Shown: positions 22,590 to 33,539 of the stretch, piece by piece
Layout of the letters: each line of letters begins with the position of its first letter
Position numbering within the stretch: position 1 is the first letter of the stretch
The notes under the pieces: generated by a model
Databases searched by the model: none
Told to the model about the DNA's origin: nothing
Seen by the model: only the letters and a program-made list of their open reading frames with translations
Assembly (NCBI GenBank): GCA_009767595.1
Contig: VSDK01013998.1
Span: forward strand, 209,085 to 273,084
Direction: 5' to 3'
DNA length: 64,000 nucleotides
Origin: Symbiodinium kawagutii
Taxonomy: Eukaryota > Sar > Dinophyceae > Suessiales > Symbiodiniaceae
Translations under genes and position numbers: made by a program

Positions 22590-22631
22590 CACAGCCTTGC
22601 TCAGAACCAGCAAGTTCCCACCATGTCTGTC
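22590..22631 (-). CDS. Candidate exon with DRHGGNLLV motif
   Basis: The minus strand reads CTGCACCCAG|GACAGACATGGTGGG, an AG|G acceptor-like border. The first frame gives DRHGGNLLVLSK. The form DRHxGNxL is the catalytic-loop signature of phosphatidylinositol 4-kinase-type kinases (plant type: TDRHAGNxLV). An overlapping frame (LHPGQTWWELAGSEQGCETW) is equally open, so this identification is tentative and rests on one short motif. Confidence 0.25.
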
Positions 22632-23698
22632 CTGGGTGCAGGTTGACCCAGAAAGCCAGGTTGTCAACGAGCTCGTTGTGTCCCCCGCTTGGTGGCTGGC
22701 TTGAGATAAACGATGTAACCAACAGAGAGCGCTTTGATTTTCATGTGAAAAGTAGGAGTTTTGGAGTCATTTGTGACAATCCAGCTCCAGGTAGCTGCAT
22801 CATCCCCTATAATGATGATCACTCAACTGGGGGATTTTCACAGGGCTCAGCTTGAAAAACACGCACTTCTGATCTGGCCTCCCTGCATGGTGTACTTGTG
22901 CAACACGAAACATGATCAATTCGAGACTACTTCTGCGGTACATAAAAGCCGGAACAGCCTGGCTTACTGTATTCTTGGAGGCGATGCTTCAAGCATCTGT
23001 ACCCAGAATCAAAGGAGAGGCTTTTCGTAGTTGGTATCGTGTTGAGCTGCCACAGGGAACCCAACAAGAGAGTTAGCCGGGCGCAATAGATCCAGTACCG
23101 ACAAGACTGCATAGCTTCCTATGGATCCTCAACATCGACATCCCAGGTTATCCACCAGCCTGTTGGAGATGCTCCACAGCTGGGGGCCCCCGGCAGTGTT
23201 GAAGACAGGCATGTCCAACATAGCCAATGGCTCTGCTGCACCCTGAGGCTTTGTGCGCCCGCCAGATTGCTCGAATTTTTGGTATGGAAAAAAAACAAAG
23301 AACGGAGCGCAAACATTGCAAATTTCTAATGAATGCAGGTTCTGACAGAGCGATATTTGATCTTTTGGCAATTTGAAATAAAATGGGTTCTTATAAATCA
23401 CCTCAGTGAAACATTTAGGCGATCGATCGTGTGCCATGGGATTGTGTGCCATGGGAAGTCACCCGTTAAAAAGCAACACCCACAAAAAAGGCCCAGGATC
23501 AATATATCGATCATCTTTGGGCGTCATGCAGCAGCAAAGCATCAGAATTTCTATGAACCAGATTGAAGGATTAACAACCATATATAAATGAACTTATCAT
23601 CAAGGAACACTAGATGGACACTTAATGGTTCCTCCTGGTGCCACCTGATGGCTGGTAAAGCATCACTTCTCCAAGATTTACCTGGTCATCACCATATG

Positions 23699-23839
23699 GA
23701 TGTTTCGCAAGTCATAAGGGTACCCCCAGTTTTTCATCCTTTCTATTAAGCAAATCAATTAACCATTCATAATCAATAAACATGAAAAACACACATTCCA
23801 TCCATTCTTTAGATCTTCACTTCCCTTGAGAAACCACCA
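23699..23839. mobile_element. Diverged family B element
   Basis: Left end GATGTTTCGCAAGTCATAAG then GGTACCCCC. Right end CACTTCCCTTGAGAAACCAC. The interior is longer than usual, about 140 bp in total. Confidence 0.5.
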
Positions 23840-23871
23840 GACCAGTTCACCAGTTCACCAGTTCGGTCACC

Positions 23872-23995
23872 CGTTTCTTTCCCCCGGATTCTCCCTGACG
23901 CCGTTGACGGTGCGCGCTCCATCGCGCTCCTGCGCCACGACTTGCAGCGCACCGAACATGTCATTTGGCATGCCGAAGTCGTCCATGGGTTCCGC
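23872..23995 (-). CDS. Candidate exon, minus strand, unidentified
   Basis: The minus strand reads CTGCGCAG|GCGGAACCCATG ... AAACGG|GTGACCG, giving 124 bp. The frame contains AEPMDDFGMPNDMFGALQVV and AQERDGARTVNGVRENPGER, a convincing soluble-protein composition. Family not recognised. The neighbouring 24000-24170 is GC-rich with GGGGGGTCCCCCGGTG repeats. Confidence 0.4.
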
Positions 23996-24019
23996 CTGCG
24001 CAGAGGCAGGTCCCCGGCG

Positions 24020-24170
24020 CCGTCGGCTCTCAGGGACCCGGGTTGCGCAGGTCTCGTGACATGGCAAAGTCTTCGATGTGGCCCTGGACCTGCGCGGTGG
24101 GGGGTCCCCCGGTGGAGCGCCCCGTGGGGGGTCCCCCGGTGCCGCAGTGCCGGTGGAAGACATGGCTGTG
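24020..24170. repeat. GC-rich segment with short internal repeats
   Basis: GGGGGGTCCCCCGGTGGAGC and GGGGGGTCCCCCGGTGCCGC repeat in tandem. The sequence GTCGGCTCTCAGGGACCCGG recurs as GTCGGCTCCCAGGGACCCGG at about 24792. Confidence 0.6.
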
Positions 24171-24891
24171 ACATGGGAGACCTGGGAGGCTTGGGATATG
24201 AAGGGATCGGAGAACTTCTTTGGTTGCTGATGGTGATGCTTGTGATACTGCTGGCGCTCATGAAGTGGTGATCTTGACCAGCAGCCAACACTTCAGGTTT
24301 CAACACCTGGAGGTCAGGATCTCACAATGGCAGTGTAGCCATACCGCTGATGGCTTGCTGTTTCAGTGCTCAACTGCATCAGCTGAATCAACAGATCGGC
24401 ATTCAACACCAACGCGCTGCAAGGATTATTCCCGGTGAAGAACCAAGTCCTAGTACTCGCAAGCGATAAACAGCACCGAGACCTACATGATCCTACATGA
24501 GCCGTGCCTTTATGGAGGCAACCTCTCTGAATCGCAAGCGACGAGCCCAAGTCGTGCTCTCGGTGATCATCACAAGTCACAATGGGGTTTTTGGGGCTAC
24601 ATCAATGACGAATCTGCCGCTGGAACTGGCGAAGCTGCCACCGAGAATGGGATACAACCGGGAATTCGCTGGGAGATGAAATTGATTTACCATGATTATA
24701 CTATGACCTATTGAAGTATTTCAGTGATCATTGGGAATAGCATAGCTGGTTTTCTGTTGCTCTACGGCGGGTGCGAGCACCGGAAGTCTTGTCGGCTCCC
24801 AGGGACCCGGGTTGCTGGAAGGGCCAGTGAATCTTCTGAACCAAAAATTGTCTAACATCACCTGAAGCAGCCCTGCAATAAGGGAAGTGAG

Positions 24892-26030
24892 ATGATGTAT
24901 TTTCGAGGTGATGTATTGTTGATGCGGTGTGTTGTTGACGTGATGTATTGTTGATGTGGTGTGTTGTTGACGTGATGTATTGTTGATGTGATGCTTTGTT
25001 GAAGTGATGTATTGTTGATGTGATGCTTTGTTGAAGTGATGTATTGTTGATGTGATGCTTTGTTGAAGTGATGTATTGTTGATGTGATGCTTTGTTGAAG
25101 TGATGTATTGTTGATGCCATGTATTGTTGATGTGGTGTATTGTTGATGCGACGTATTGTTGACGTGATGTATTTTTGATGTGATGTATGGTTGACGCGAT
25201 GCACCGTTGGTGTGATGTATTTTTGATGTGACGTATTGCTTGATGTGATGTCTTGCCTGATGTGATGTTTTCTTGACGCAATGTATTCTTGAGGTGATGC
25301 ATTCTTGACGTGATGTATTCTTGACGCGGTGTATTCTTGATGTGGTGCATTTGCGGGGTGACGTATTCTTGATGTGGTGTATTCTTAATGCGGCGCATTC
25401 TTGGTGTGATGTGTTGCCTGACGTGACGCATTCTTGAGGTGATGTTTTCTTGATGTGGTGTATTCTTAATGTGGCGCATTCTCGGTGTGATGCGTTGCCT
25501 GACGTGATGCATTCTTGAGGTGATGTTTTCTTGAGGTGATGCATTCTTGACGTGGCCTATTCTTAATGTTGTGTACTCTTGATGTGATGTATTCTCGATA
25601 TGGTGCATTCTTGAAAATATGTATGCATGATGTGATGTTTTCTTGAGGCGATGCATTCTTGAGGTGGCCTGTTCTTGACGTGATGTATTCTTGAGGTGAT
25701 GTCTTTCTTGATGTGATGCTTTCTTGATGTGATGCATTCTTGATGTGATGTACTCTTGACGTGATGTATTCTTACTGTGGCGCATTTTTAACGTGATGTT
25801 TTCTTGAGGTGATGTGTTCTTGACGTGACGTATTCTTAATGTTGCGTACTCTTGATGTCATGTGTTCTCGACGGTGTATTCTTGATGTGATGAATGCTTG
25901 ATGCGATGTATGCTTGATGCGGTGTATTCTTGATGCGACGTATTCTGAATGTGGTGTTTTCTTGATGCGGTGTGTTCTTGATGCGGCGTATGCTTGACGT
26001 GATGTAGTTTGATGTGATATATGCTTCAAA
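24892..26030. repeat. 16-bp tandem array, about 70 degenerate copies
   Basis: Units of the form TGATGTGATGTATTGT / CGTGATGTATTCTTGA, each 16 bp, drift gradually across 1.1 kb. Because 16 is not a multiple of 3, one 48-bp superperiod reads through all three minus frames without stops. This yields 354-, 228- and 158-codon openings that translate as a 16-residue repeat. They have no non-repeat coding support. Confidence 0.9.
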
Positions 26031-26079
26031 TCTCCGTAACAAGGAAGTTCCGCACTTCCTATTTAAACTTCCTTTCATT

Positions 26080-26716
26080 ATTTTTGCTGAATTCGTTTCA
26101 TGATGTCCTCAAAGAAACGGTCACACTCAAGAGGACCAGAAAAACCTGAGTATGAAAATACAAGATCACATGTGGTTCGAAAGCTAGGGGGCCCAAAAAT
26201 ACATGTATATTGAAAAAACAAAAATTCTATTAAATAGATTTTCAGAATATATATCTTAAAAAAATCGAAAAAAATATAAATCAAAAAATTCATGAAATAT
26301 AGATTTATATATTTAAATCTAAATCTATTTATCTATATAGAGATAGAAATTTCAATTTGTCAAAAAAATATACATATATATATATATATATAATACTTAG
26401 ATTGATGTTTAAATGTTTTTGAAAACTTTTTTTATTTATCTATATTTAAATTTCAAAATAAAAAAAATATTTATATATACTTATTTATAGATATATTTGA
26501 AAATCAAATGATATATATATATATGTAAATATATTGTTTGAAAAAAATTGAATATATTTCTATATATAGAAATATGTTTGATATATTACTTGATGATTTT
26601 ATACATAGAAATATATACATATATCCTACAAATATATTTGTATATATTTATTTTAAAGTATATATTTTGAAATTCATAAAAATATGGATTAATATTACAT
26701 CTATATTTATCAGAAA
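26080..26716. other. Strongly AT-rich block
   Basis: Almost entirely A and T, with long ATATAT runs and few G or C. Small frames here are not credible genes. Similar blocks lie at 29060-29850 and 35700-36100, on both sides of the GC-richer retroelement. Confidence 0.85.
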
Positions 26717-27483
26717 GGGGTGTTGTGAGCGCTAAAAAAACAATAATTTTGCAATTTTTTGAGAGATAATACCACATGTTTACTGAATGTTTGCTGCCAA
26801 AAGCCAATGAATGAAACCCTTCCATTTAATGCTTTGTCATTTTGTTTGCCTTCATGCATCTAGTTTGGTCAAGATTAATCTGGATTAATCTGGATTAATC
26901 CTGCTTAATCCAAAACCAAAAAAACAAAAAAAAACAAAAAAAACAAAAAAAAACAAAAAAAACCAAAAAAAACCAAAGGTTTGGCAACTAGTCCAAAGAT
27001 CAGACTAGTTCTGGAAACATTGGTTTTTTTGGTTTTTTTGGTTTTTTTGGTTTTTGGTTTTTTCGACTCGTCAGGCTTTTGAAACCATTAGTAGTCAATA
27101 TCAAGGGGCTGTCTCGATATTGAGGGGCTAAATTCAGGAACCCTAAATATTCAATATTGAGGGGTCGTCCCAATATTGAGGGACCATACTTCGAGTTTTG
27201 TTTTGTCTTACGCTTGCTATTTTTTGATTTGGGATTAATCAGGATTAATCTAGATTAATCCTGATGTTAATTTCTTTCATTACCTAAACTATGCTATGGG
27301 TAATGATAGGCTAGTGTAATGTAACACTAGTGATCATTAGTCTACAATGATTAACATGCTAGCATCGTTGGCATCCACGAGGTGGCTGCTCCCAGTAGCC
27401 ACAGAAACCATCATAACAAGGAGTAAGTCTAACCATGATCATTAGCTATAAAACAAAACATAATGACTATCAACAACCATAAG

Positions 27484-27592
27484 TAACCAGAATGACCACA
27501 ACAACTCTACCTATGTACCAATCAGCCAGGGGTAACCAGAATGACCACAACAACTCTACCTATGTACCCATTAGCCAGGGGTAGCCACAATA
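27484..27592. repeat. About 50-bp tandem duplication
   Basis: GTAACCAGAATGACCACAAC then AACTCTACCTATGTACC appears twice in succession, separated by CAGCCAGGG. Confidence 0.85.
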
Positions 27593-27908
27593 AAGACTAT
27601 TAGCCATCCAAAAATATATTGGAATAGCATTTAGTAACCATAAATATTCACAGAGACCCAAACAGCCTAAGACTGTGGTCATGGTATTTATTATGGCTGT
27701 ATATTCTGGCAATTCAAAGGAATATCTTACAATAGCATCCTAATGGTTATGATGTCCACAGCAGCTGTGCATTGAGGAATAAAGCAAACAAAGTATAGTT
27801 AACCAGAATGACTATGAGCAACCTCTCATACCATACTAACCATATCCATTCCATAAACATCAAGAACAACAATGGAAACCAAAGCAATTGCCACCATCAG
27901 CAAAACCA

Positions 27909-28085
27909 TAAGAAACCATATGCAAGTATAGAAATCAAAACAGCCACAAGTTGGGTTAGTAACAATAACTATCAAAACCATAGCCCACAAAGCAGCAAAA
28001 CCATAACAAACCATATGCAAGTATAGAAATCAAAACAGCCACAAGTTGGGTTAATATTAATAACTTTCAAAACCATAGCCCACCA
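27909..28085. repeat. About 96-bp direct duplication
   Basis: AACCATATGCAAGTATAGAA then ATCAAAACAGCCACAAGTTG then GGTTA recurs after about 96 bp with a few changes (AGTAACAATAACTA against ATATTAATAACTTT). Confidence 0.85.
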
Positions 28086-29059
28086 AGCATAGCAAGCATA
28101 GCCAATATAACAACAGTTATATATCAATGCCAAGCATGTCCTTTTGCAGGGCTCTAATACTTTAGTAGGGCATCGTTATAAGGTTTTATGGTTCAAAATT
28201 ATTCTAAAGTGTGATATGTTGCATATGGGTAATTTCATGGTTATATACTTATAGTGAGTTATGGCTGTTGACTACTGCTAGTTAGTTGAATGTGATTGCT
28301 AAGGGTTTAATGAAAAGGTTCAGAAGCCCCTTATTTGGTGAAATTATAATTACTGTGATCGTACTTACTGCAAACTCCTTACATAAGTCCTTTAAGGTTT
28401 GTATCCAAAATATAGATGATATAACTATATATAATTTAAATTATTGAGTCATTACATGTTTTGGTGCCCTAAGATTAGTAACAAAGGGCTATCAACCCAG
28501 TAGTGCGAACAAAAGGAGGCCCATTTAAATAAAAAAGATCAGGCCAATGGGCTCCAATTCAGCACAAAGAAACAATACTTCAAATAGATGCTACACCCTC
28601 AGTAAAAGGAAGTTACTACATAATAAGATAAATACCCAAGCTTCCTTGAACAGCTAAACTGAAATAACACATATCCTACATATCAATCCAATAAAGCCCA
28701 TGTGCATGCAAAACAACACTACAAATGATATGTATGGTGATACCTAGTGAAAGCTGGCTAGTACATAGCAATACTTTGGCCTTAGTTTATTTGAACAACT
28801 TATGAAGCATTATTATTAGCCCAATGGAACCTATTTGCATACAGCACATTCATAATATGAACACAACAATTGCACAGGTGCCCATGAAGTCCATGCACCC
28901 AGGAAGCTGAGAGACTGCTAAATTTAACCATAACTACTTGATACCAATAAATTTTACACAAAACCTTATTGAAACAGGAGTGCAGTACAGAGGGATCTGG
29001 TATGGAAAAGGTATTTCAGCAAGCCTGATTTCATGAAATTTAGCGCTCACAACACCCCC

Positions 29060-29850
29060 CTCCCATATTTATTTATCTATTTTTGATGAAAATATATTGA
29101 CATATTTAAAAAAGAAAATATTGATTCTTTTTTCCTTCTTTCAAAAATTCATGAAAAAAACAAGAAATTTCCTTTTATATTTGTATATATATGTAAAGAA
29201 AAAGCTTTGAAAAAATTCATTTAACTATAAATATTTTTTACATCTAAAAAAATATACAAACATGGTTTTGTTTAAAAGAACAACATACTTATTTAGATAT
29301 ATAATTGCAATATTTTTATCGGCTTTAATTTTCATTAAATTATTTAAATGTATTTTTCGATATTATGTTCCAAAAAAACATATTTTTTCAAAAAATTACA
29401 GGTTATAAAATGTATATCTTTTTGAAATAAAAAATGGAAATATATTCTATTTTTCTTAAATCTAAAAAATATATTTTTTGATTTTCAAAAATTATATGGT
29501 CTATTTTCATTTTTTGAAATTATTGTTCATTGAAATGTATTTAGAAGGAATTTCTTATATTTAAATATATACTCTTGGTCATAATTGTTTATAGAATACT
29601 TTTTATCAAAATAAATATATCCAAATATATTCTGAAAAATTGGAATAACTGACTATATCTTTCAAAAAACATTTAACTATATTTTCAAATACAAAAATTT
29701 TGATATTTTCAAATACAAAATATAAATTTTTTAAGATACATTTATTTTGAAAAATAGAAAAGATAAGTTTTATTTACTAATATATTAATTTTCTAAAGAA
29801 AATATTCTATATAGATTTATTTTATTGAAATATTGATTTGTTAAAATAAT
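29060..29850. other. Strongly AT-rich block
   Basis: Dominated by AAATATATTT-type sequence. It lies just 3' (with respect to the minus strand) of the tyrosine-recombinase retroelement. The switch to GC-rich coding-like sequence near 29855 is abrupt. No gene. Confidence 0.85.
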
Positions 29851-29980
29851 TGCGCCGCTTGTTCTCTCCAGGGCCAGAAGCATCTCTGTTAAAGGATTGC
29901 ACGCTGTACTGAAGCTTTGGCCCAGCATCAAACTCAACCAAGCTCTTCGATGCAATCATCAGCACTGAAAACGTCTCTGG

Positions 29981-30760
29981 CTAAAGGCCTTGGAATCGTT
30001 TCCACATTGCAGTGGAAAGTCGCTCCATGACTGCCCACTGGAAAGCCTTGGCCCATCGATCACATAGAGGTCTGGGATAAGGTTGGGCCAAGAGAGTTAG
30101 AAATTGCCCTCCTTGAGTTCCTTGAAGTTGTTGGCGCCGGCAAAGGGTACGTGAACATAGGCCCTTCTTGCCGGCGCACTTGCGCATAGTATACCTGAGG
30201 TCAACGTTGGCCCACATGATACGCGCGCGTTCCCTAAAGTCTTTGCCATCTTGACAAAAATCAGCTGAAGTCAGATGCAGCTTTGGAGGGGTTCAGGAAG
30301 TACTTGATGGGACGTGACTTCCACAAACAAAAGGTATGGGGGTTTTCCAAGGCGACAGGGATGTTGTGACGAAGACAAGTTCTAAAGATTTTTGCACTTG
30401 CCCTCATCAAACAATTCCGCTGGTGGACCTTCAGTTGATCTTCAAGAGACAACTCCGGAAGCCCCATGATGTAGACACCATCATCCCAAAGTGGACCAGG
30501 ACCTCTTCCATCCCATCCCCGTGCCCGACTCCAGCTGTTACAGGGGGTGCCCAGCCATACGTACGCCACTTGTCCCGACGCCAACAGCTTGCAAATGTGG
30601 CTAAGGTTAGCCCTCCTCGTCAAGTCATATTGGGGCCCATGACTCAGCACAGAACACACCTTTTTGACGCTTGCGCATCGATCTTGAAAAATGGCCAGAC
30701 CTGGAAAAAATCTTGAACCCCACTTTGAGGAAGTCCTTCTTGATTAGTGGCCAACACCGA
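29981..30760 (-). pseudogene. Cytosine DNA methyltransferase-like domain of DIRS-like element
   Basis: Three C5-methyltransferase-like motifs appear in order on the minus strand. Motif I is KIFSRSGHFSRSM (about 30716-30680), equivalent to the SAM-binding FxGxG loop. Motif IV is VWLGTPCNSWSRARGW (about 30560-30515), with the PC dipeptide that carries the catalytic cysteine in C5 enzymes. Motif VI is PVALENPHTFCLW (about 30355-30330), equivalent to the ENV motif. A frame change separates motif I from motif IV. The tail (29981-30217) includes GTQGGQFLTLLAQPYPRPLC, a segment I associate with the same dinoflagellate domain family. Catalysis is inferred from motifs only. Confidence 0.55.
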
Positions 30761-30769
30761 TAGTCCAGG

Positions 30770-31590
30770 TGATCCACTTCTCGGCTTCCATTGCGCACCT
30801 GGCTCACCCTTCCGCCGTTGGTGTATCGGCGGACGCTCTTGGCGGGGGTCCAACGGCCCCTTTTTTTTGCACCTTTGAGTCTGTCAGAGTGCGAAGCCCG
30901 CTCAACACATCTGCGCTTGCACTTCCGTGGCGCAGCTGGTAGCTGCACACGATCCCCAGGAACGTGTAGCCGAGCTCGTGCCCCGCCCTAGTTGAAGTGC
31001 ACCGTGCCTTTGTCGATCTCGAAGTCGAAGATGAGGTCGTCCGGCCTTCACGAACTCCTCCATGATCTTGCCGAAGCCTTTCATGTACGGCTGGTCGATC
31101 AGGATCGCCTCGTCGGACTCCCCCACCTTTGAAATCCTCTTTTCGATTCGAGGTCCGCACACTGGTCCCAGCCGATGTCCTTCATCCCTGGTCGCCTGAA
31201 TTCAGGATCACCACCCAACGCTTGCACAGCTTTGACGGGCGCACCAGGTCTCTTTTGCGAAGCTTCAGAGCTTGCCATCAGTGTTGCCGCCTCGCTTGGA
31301 ACGTCCCCCTCGAAGTACAACTCGTCGACATATAGTTTGCCAGGAGGTGGTCGAAGTCGTCGATCTTGGTGATGTCCAACTTGCGCTCCTTCACCCACTT
31401 CTTGAATTTGTTCCACGCGTTCATGTAGCTCTTCTCGGCAGAGACCGAAATCGCACGCCTCTCCACAAAGGTCTTCACCCCCTTCTTCATCATGGGAGGT
31501 TTTTCCCCGCGAAGCCTCTTGCGTTCCTCGGCCCGCTGCTCCTTCCTCTTCACCAGCTTGCCCTCCATGATCATCTGCACCCGATCCAAA
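30770..31590 (-). pseudogene. Tyrosine recombinase of DIRS-like element
   Basis: The N-terminal SAM-like core-binding region reads AEKSYMNAWNKFKKWVKERK at about 31450-31390. The catalytic part has YQLRHGSASADVLSGLRTL, whose LRHG is the arginine box, then KKGRWTPAKSVRRYTNGGRV, where the tyrosine of RRYT is in the right place to be the nucleophile. The family makes a 3'-phosphotyrosyl link and integrates circular DNA intermediates. Frameshifts between the core-binding and catalytic parts and before the KKGRW block mean this copy cannot make a full enzyme. Confidence 0.7.
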
Positions 31591-31789
31591 CACCTCTGGC
31601 TCGGACTCGCGACTGGTAGACCGGCTTTTTCTCGCCTTCAAGCGAACGATGGAACTTGATGGCTGACCGTCTCCATCCTGAGGTTCTTGCCCGCCTCGAC
31701 GATTTAGCATGGCTCCCACCGATCCCTTCGCTTGCATGTGATTGCAAGAGCTTGGCCCACCCAAAACTCAGGCTGAACTCCCTCAGGCT

Positions 31790-32560
31790 TTGGGCCTGAG
31801 AAAGGAAGTCAGCGGGGTTCAACTCCGAAGGGATCCATCTGAGTCGAATCTGCATGTTAGTGAAAACAATGGCAGCAAGCTGGCGACAAATCCGGTTCAA
31901 GCCAACACCACGCTCATGCTATCACACAAGATAAAGTGCTTACGGGACAGATTCTTTGGGGAACGGGAAAAATGATGCATCAACCGCACCACGGCTCTAC
32001 CTTCCAAAACCCGGATGGGCTCAGCGCGGCCCCATCTGGCCCCATCCACCTTGGTCCAAAATCTCACCGATGAAATTCAGGGGAACCTCCATTCCATTGC
32101 ACTCACCTGCTGGGCCCAGGCGCTGATCCTTCTTCCTCAACGTGTCCACGTCAATCATGTCAGCATCATTCGACATCAGCCACCTTCTGCTCATCGTCCG
32201 CCGAAAACCTCCAACGGTCGTTTCGCCGTCCAAGTTCACGGATGTCCTCCAGGCTGCGAGTCGAGGCACAAACACCCCTTCCCCACATCGAAGCATCCGT
32301 AGCACGCACTCTTGCAGACCAAGAAGCCGACAAATCCCGTCGTAGAAGGCAGACAAGGCTCGATGCCGAAAAGAGCTCTCTCCTCAAAGCTCAACCGTCT
32401 CCTCATAGTGCTTCCTCACGAAGACGGAGGAGGCCTGGAACACGGTAACCAAACCAGCAAAAGTGTAGCGGCCGATCAGCTTCTCCATCAACCGCCCACT
32501 AGCTTTGCCAACCCGCAAGAGCTCCTGGGTTCCCAGCCTCAACTCCCACATTCTCTTCGG
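31790..32560 (-). pseudogene. RNase H region of DIRS-like element
   Basis: Two family-like blocks are visible: RATDASMWGRGVCAST (about 32310-32265), matching the TDAS..G.G start of retroelement RNase H, and IRLRWIPSELNPADFLSQAQ (about 31850-31790), matching its C-terminal end. They lie in different frames. The protein would degrade RNA in RNA-DNA hybrids during reverse transcription. Confidence 0.55.
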
Positions 32561-32610
32561 AGTAAAATGGACACAGTGGGGTGGTCCGCAGCAAAAGCAT
32601 CCCAATGTCT

Positions 32611-33415
32611 CTAATCCACAACCGGCCTCAACCTTGCTCGACCAGGCCTCTGCGACACCGCCACAGAGTTATCAACATACTCCGTGTGGATGTAGTCCTG
32701 CATCCAAGGCACTGCTTGTTTGTCTGCGAATCGAAGTTGTGGGTCGATATGCGGATGAGAGTCGGCAATGTACGCGTGAGCTTCTTGGCAAATCATAAGA
32801 GCCAAACTCCAATCCCATCGGGATGACTCTAAACACCGGGAAGATGATCTGGTTCTCTTTGAACTCTCCCGTGCCCATAGTCCCACGGCCAATATCTTTT
32901 GCAGGAAGTCCGGGAAGCGCAACGAATCCTCGAAGATCACCAGGGAGTTCTATATGATAAAACGCGTCGGCTATGTCGACGCCGCCGATCTCGACTGGCC
33001 CCTGTTGATCAACTTCGATCATCGAAAATGCGGCTCCAGAAGCTAAAGAAACGTTCGATGGGGCGGAGAACTGGCAATTGGCCATCCGAGCGTCTATGAC
33101 CAAACGCTGCCTTCCACTCTTCTTCCACACCGTGAAAGCCCCTACCTGCTGACGGTAGCTGGACTGGAACTCTATCAATCCACTGCTCTCCAACTTTCTG
33201 CAGAACATTGCATATCTCCTCGGACACTTCTTCAAGGAGGGGTCGAGGTACGGTGCTTTCAAACCAGCACTCTCCAAGTTCTGCTTTGCAACCTCATCAG
33301 CCAACACCTTCGTCATCAGCCTATCAAGGTAGTTCCGAGCCCTCGCACCAAAGATCGTTTCCAACGAAGCCGGAGTCGATCCCGACGAAGGCAAAGACAC
33401 AAGGTCTATGTCCAC
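32611..33415 (-). pseudogene. Reverse transcriptase of DIRS-like element
   Basis: The minus frame 33415-32672 contains AFTVWKKSGRQRLVIDARMA (fingers), GGVDIADAFYHIELPGDLRG (motif A with catalytic Asp) and VIPMG (motif B start). The frame then shifts, and the second frame (32940-32611) continues with ALMICQEAHAYIADSHPHID and IHTEYVDNSVAVSQ. That is motif C with YVDN where most RTs have YxDD. The domain order and distances are normal for RT. The frameshift near motif B inactivates this copy. Confidence 0.7.
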
Positions 33416-33539
33416 AGGCGCTAGGTGTACAGGATCTCCCGGACTCCCGCATACCCAGGTTTGGTTCGAAGCTCCTCAAGGGCCTCCCGACCGCTATGCC
33501 TCATCCGAAACTGCTTGCTTGATGTGCTCAGAGCACACC

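Larger units (their letters stand above)
26717..29058. mobile_element. 2.34-kb element with 20-bp terminal inverted repeats
   Basis: The left terminus GGGGTGTTGTGAGCGCTAAA (26717-26736) is perfectly complementary to the right terminus TTTAGCGCTCACAACACCCC (29039-29058). Both ends abut strongly AT-rich DNA, while the interior is less AT-rich. Inside are an A-rich/T-rich inverted pair around 26915-27060 (CCAAAAACAAAA against GGTTTTTTTGG), GATTAATCTGGATTAATC repeats, AATATTGAGGGG repeats at 27115-27185 and two tandem duplications. No transposase frame is visible, so it is non-autonomous if mobile. No obvious target duplication is seen. Confidence 0.6.

Noticed and set aside
24721-25785. 354-codon minus frame resembling a repeat protein
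   Set aside because: All three minus frames are open because the 16-bp unit has no stops. No non-repeat domain or start context supports coding.
26078-26825. Small frames in the AT-rich block (for example MNFLIYIFFDFF)
   Set aside because: Composition is that of random AT-rich sequence. No start context, motif or length support.
31272-31619. Plus-strand frames within the 30-35 kb element
   Set aside because: Antisense to a recognisable tyrosine-recombinase reading on the minus strand.
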